A DNA stretch of 5,530 nucleotides from CAKSXP01 sp964609305 (GTDB taxonomy: Bacteria > Bacillota > Clostridia > Oscillospirales > Oscillospiraceae): positions 1 through 5,530 of the forward strand of contig CAZSRK010000090.1 in the NCBI GenBank assembly GCA_964609305.1, read 5' to 3'. How positions within the stretch are numbered: the stretch's first letter is position 1; each line of letters opens with the position of its first letter. Of this stretch, positions 3,148 through 5,530 are shown one piece after another. Below the pieces are notes generated by a model, which did no database searches, was not told the DNA's origin, and was given only the letters and a program-made list of their open reading frames with translations. The position numbers and the translations under genes were made by a program.

Positions 3148-5530
3148 ATGAGAAGAAGAGGAGCGTATGCTTCAGGCGTCCTTTTGGCACTTATAATGTT
3201 GATTGCTCTGATGACTGTATCCGCATTCGCGGATGATGGCTCAGTCATAGCACAGGTAATTCCCTCCAGCGAGGGGGGCAGTCACGGAATTGTAATTCTC
3301 TGGAAGAGGCGATTGAAGCTGCTGGCGAATGTGACGGATCTGACGCAAACCATCGTGGTCGACGGCAAGGATATCACCCTTAACCTGAATGGCAAGACCA
3401 TCAGCGGGAGCGTCAGCACATCCAATACCGGTCTCATCCGGGTGAATGAGGGCACATCCCTCACCATCACGGATCAGAGTGGGACGGAAACCAAGGGCAC
3501 CATTGAAAACAGCGGCACGGCATATAGCATCTACCAGGCAAAGGGCTCTACCCTTATCTTGGATGGCGGCGTCAACATCAACTACCGGGGCACAAACGGG
3601 AGCAACGCAGCAGTTTACCTTGAAGGCGATAAGACTGCGACGCCGGAGTTGACCGTAAAGAACGCCAATTTGAATGTCGATAATTATGGCTATTCCATTC
3701 GCCTAAAGAGCTTGTCGAAAACCATTTTAAACATTGAGAGCGGCACCTTTATGGCTGCTAAAACCAGCACAACATCGCCGATCAGCGGTATAAGCAGCGG
3801 CAACACCACGATGTCCATCTCGGGCGGTACCTTTTACAACTGGAATGCCAAAACCAACACCAAATATCTTGCACACGGCTGCGTCCTTGGCCTCTATGAG
3901 GACGGCCGCGTGGGCGTCCTGAATCCGGAGACATCCACAGATTACATAGCCAGCGCAACATGTGACGGGCAGACGGCTTATCTCCTGGGCGGGGACCTGT
4001 ACACGTTAATCCGGAACCTGGGGGTAAAAACAAAGGACACCATAATTAATATCAACAAAAGCGTTTCCCTGAATTACCCTGAAGGTGAAGCCTTCGGCAG
4101 CACTAGCTACACCCCTTCCACACCTGTTCTGACCATAAGCATCGCCTCCGGCGCGACCCTCTCCGGAGGCATGCCCATCAAGGCTGCGGATATTGAGATA
4201 ACTGGCGAGGGTACGCTGTCAGAAGACTTTTTCACAGCGGTAGACACCGACACTTATACAGTGTCCAGGACAAGCTCCGGCTGGAGAGGCCGGCTTAAGG
4301 ATGAAGTTATTGCTGTTACGGTTATGCTGAATGATAATGAAACCGTATACCAGTATATTGGCACGGAAACGGAACTGGCGTCAGCTTTCAACGCCGCCAA
4401 GGGAAATGAAGGCAGCGTGATGCAGCTTCAGAAGAATATCACTTATAGTTATGTTGAGGTTGGCTCAAAACAGCTTTCCCTGGACCTGAATGGGTGTACT
4501 TATACATCAACTGAAACTATCCTTGATTCTTTCAGCCTTGGAAGCAGCGGTTCGCTGACCATCATGGATAGCTCTGGAACAAATCGTGGCACAATCATAA
4601 ATACCAACAGAACAACAAACCTGATTTCAACCAAGGAGGATTCTGTCGATGCCGTCATCACCATCGGCCAAGGCGTAACGGTAAAGGGCCTGGTGCTGCT
4701 TACCGGCGAGAGCCCCACGCTGGAGGTCCATGGCACTATCGACACCACCGGCATGGATGGGATAAGCGGCGACGTAACATATTCGCTGCCTGCCATTCAG
4801 ACCAACGGTTCCAGCACCACCAACAGTACCATCAACCTCTATAGCGGCGCAGCAGTCAAGTCCGATTCCACTGCCATCTATCATCCCGGTACTGGTACGC
4901 TCAATGTCTATGGCGGAGCAACGGTTACCGGTGGCAACGTTGGTATCGAGATGCGCGCGGGTACATTGAACGTCTATGATGGCGCGGCCATCACCGGCGG
5001 CAATGGCGAGCCCAGCTCCTCTGCCAACGGCAGTGGCACCACCAGCAGTAACGCCGCTATCGCCGTGGCTCAGCATACCACGGCTCTGCCTGTGGCAGTC
5101 AACATCTATGGCGGCGAGTTCTCCGGCGGTGCGGCGGTGTATGAGACCAATCCGCAGGGAAACGGCGCGGAAGCCATTGCCAAGATCGATATAAACATCG
5201 AGGACGGCGATTTTATCGCGCCGAGCGGACAGGCGGCTGTGTCCAGCCAGACGCAAACAAACTTCATCACCGGTGGTAATTTTTCCGCCTCGGTCAGCAG
5301 CACGCTGCTTGCCCCGAGCCTCAACTACGAGGTTATAGACAGCGTCGCCGGCAACAATGCTCCTTTCAGCTATCACAGTACCATTGACGAAGCTATTGAG
5401 GCGGCGGGGAGCAGCGAAAACGCCACAATTCAGACCATTACTTCCAAAGAAGAAGGGAGCACCACGAATAACCATACTGTGACCTTCATAAATGAAGGCG
5501 CCACATCTTCGGTTACCGTTGCGGATAATG
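3148..5530 (+). CDS. Large secreted repeat protein, beta-helix-like (3' end cut by window edge)
   Basis: At least 794 codons, open to the right edge. The ATG at 3148 follows GGGAGG (3135-3140) by 7 bases. The signal peptide has a basic MRRR start, a hydrophobic core (about 10-24) and a likely cleavage after SAFA (25-28). Two copies of a module are visible: LNLNGKTISG (78-87) to LTITDQSGTETKGTI (105-119), and LDLNGCT (445-451) to LTIMDSSGTNRGTI (470-483). A third seems to begin at STIDEAIEAAG (744-754). Rung-like repeats follow the second module: TINLYSGAAV (561-570), TLNVYGGATVTGGN (584-597), TLNVYDGAAITGGN (606-619), VNIYGGEFSGG (651-661) and INIEDGDF (682-689). The first are 22-23 residues apart, as in a right-handed beta-helix. 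No catalytic motif is evident. Such proteins in Clostridia are surface or secreted proteins, often adhesin- or carbohydrate-binding-like, sometimes ending in S-layer or anchoring domains; the end is not in the window. Residues about 48-59 seem scrambled by a pair of indels. Confidence 0.9.
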   Translation, partial: MRRRGAYASGVLLALIMLIALMTVSAFADDGSVIAQVIPSSEGGSHGIVILWKRRLKLLANVTDLTQTIVVDGKDITLNLNGKTISGSVSTSNTGLIRVNEGTSLTITDQSGTETKGTIENSGTAYSIYQAKGSTLILDGGVNINYRGTNGSNAAVYLEGDKTATPELTVKNANLNVDNYGYSIRLKSLSKTILNIESGTFMAAKTSTTSPISGISSGNTTMSISGGTFYNWNAKTNTKYLAHGCVLGLYEDGRVGVLNPETSTDYIASATCDGQTAYLLGGDLYTLIRNLGVKTKDTIININKSVSLNYPEGEAFGSTSYTPSTPVLTISIASGATLSGGMPIKAADIEITGEGTLSEDFFTAVDTDTYTVSRTSSGWRGRLKDEVIAVTVMLNDNETVYQYIGTETELASAFNAAKGNEGSVMQLQKNITYSYVEVGSKQLSLDLNGCTYTSTETILDSFSLGSSGSLTIMDSSGTNRGTIINTNRTTNLISTKEDSVDAVITIGQGVTVKGLVLLTGESPTLEVHGTIDTTGMDGISGDVTYSLPAIQTNGSSTTNSTINLYSGAAVKSDSTAIYHPGTGTLNVYGGATVTGGNVGIEMRAGTLNVYDGAAITGGNGEPSSSANGSGTTSSNAAIAVAQHTTALPVAVNIYGGEFSGGAAVYETNPQGNGAEAIAKIDINIEDGDFIAPSGQAAVSSQTQTNFITGGNFSASVSSTLLAPSLNYEVIDSVAGNNAPFSYHSTIDEAIEAAGSSENATIQTITSKEEGSTTNNHTVTFINEGATSSVTVADN
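4828..5019 (+). repeat. Tandem beta-helix-like rungs within the secreted protein
   Basis: Three successive units of about 22 residues share the pattern (T)(I/L)N(L/V)Y-x-G-A-x-(V/I): they start at residues 561, 584 and 606. Weaker units occur further on at VNIYGG (651) and INIEDG (682), and upstream at TILNIESGTF (192) and TMSISGGTF (221). The DNA copies differ at many third positions, so this is an old protein-level repeat and not a recent DNA duplication. Confidence 0.7.

Noticed and set aside
4627..5475. Minus-strand open stretch of 282 codons opposite the secreted protein
   Set aside because: It is Arg/Gly/Ala-rich with no recognisable domain and no clear ribosome binding site, and it lies wholly antisense to a long well-supported gene with a signal peptide and repeats. 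It is explained by the Gly/Ser/Thr-rich codon pattern of that gene.

Overview
The window looks like a chromosomal segment from a low- to mid-GC Firmicute, most likely a gut-type member of the Clostridia. The grounds are strong GGAGG-type ribosome binding sites, TTGACA-type SigA promoters, a YtrA-type GntR regulator paired with an ABC ATPase, a BlaI repressor next to an M56 metallopeptidase, and a large secreted low-complexity repeat protein. This is inferred from gene families only; there is no rRNA or other taxonomic marker.

Left part (minus strand, 1-1312): a two-gene operon. A YtrA-subfamily GntR repressor (1230-859) is followed after 14 bases by a YtrB/BcrA-type ABC ATP-binding protein (844-2) that runs off the left edge. 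The operon has a near-consensus promoter (TTGACA-17-TATACT). An inverted repeat across the -10 and start region matches the AGTGTA-N13-TACACT operator known for Bacillus YtrA with one mismatch, which suggests autorepression.

Middle (plus strand, 1364-2981): a divergent BlaI/BlaR1-like operon. A BlaI/MecI-family repressor (1430-1804) is intact and its promoter overlaps a perfect 17-bp inverted repeat. The M56 (BlaR1-like) membrane metalloprotease starts 8 bases inside blaI but carries an in-frame TAG at codon 41. It keeps its zinc-binding motif, then changes frame and loses most of its middle. A separate 3' tail (2521-2928) probably remains from the same gene. The repressor thus appears to have outlived the protease expected to inactivate it. 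A stem-loop follows at 2936-2981.

Right part (plus strand, 3148-5530): the first 794 codons of a very large secreted protein with a signal peptide. It contains at least two copies of a 'xLxLNGxT...LTIxDSSGT..GTI' module, the start of a third, and a series of beta-helix-like rungs of about 22 residues. A 12-residue piece of the module consensus lies out of frame near its N terminus, which points to a pair of compensating indels.

No mobile element, CRISPR array, tRNA or rRNA was seen. All stretches over 300 bases are covered by genes or gene remnants; the two intergenic regions (1231-1429 and 2929-3147) hold the promoters, operators and stem-loops listed.
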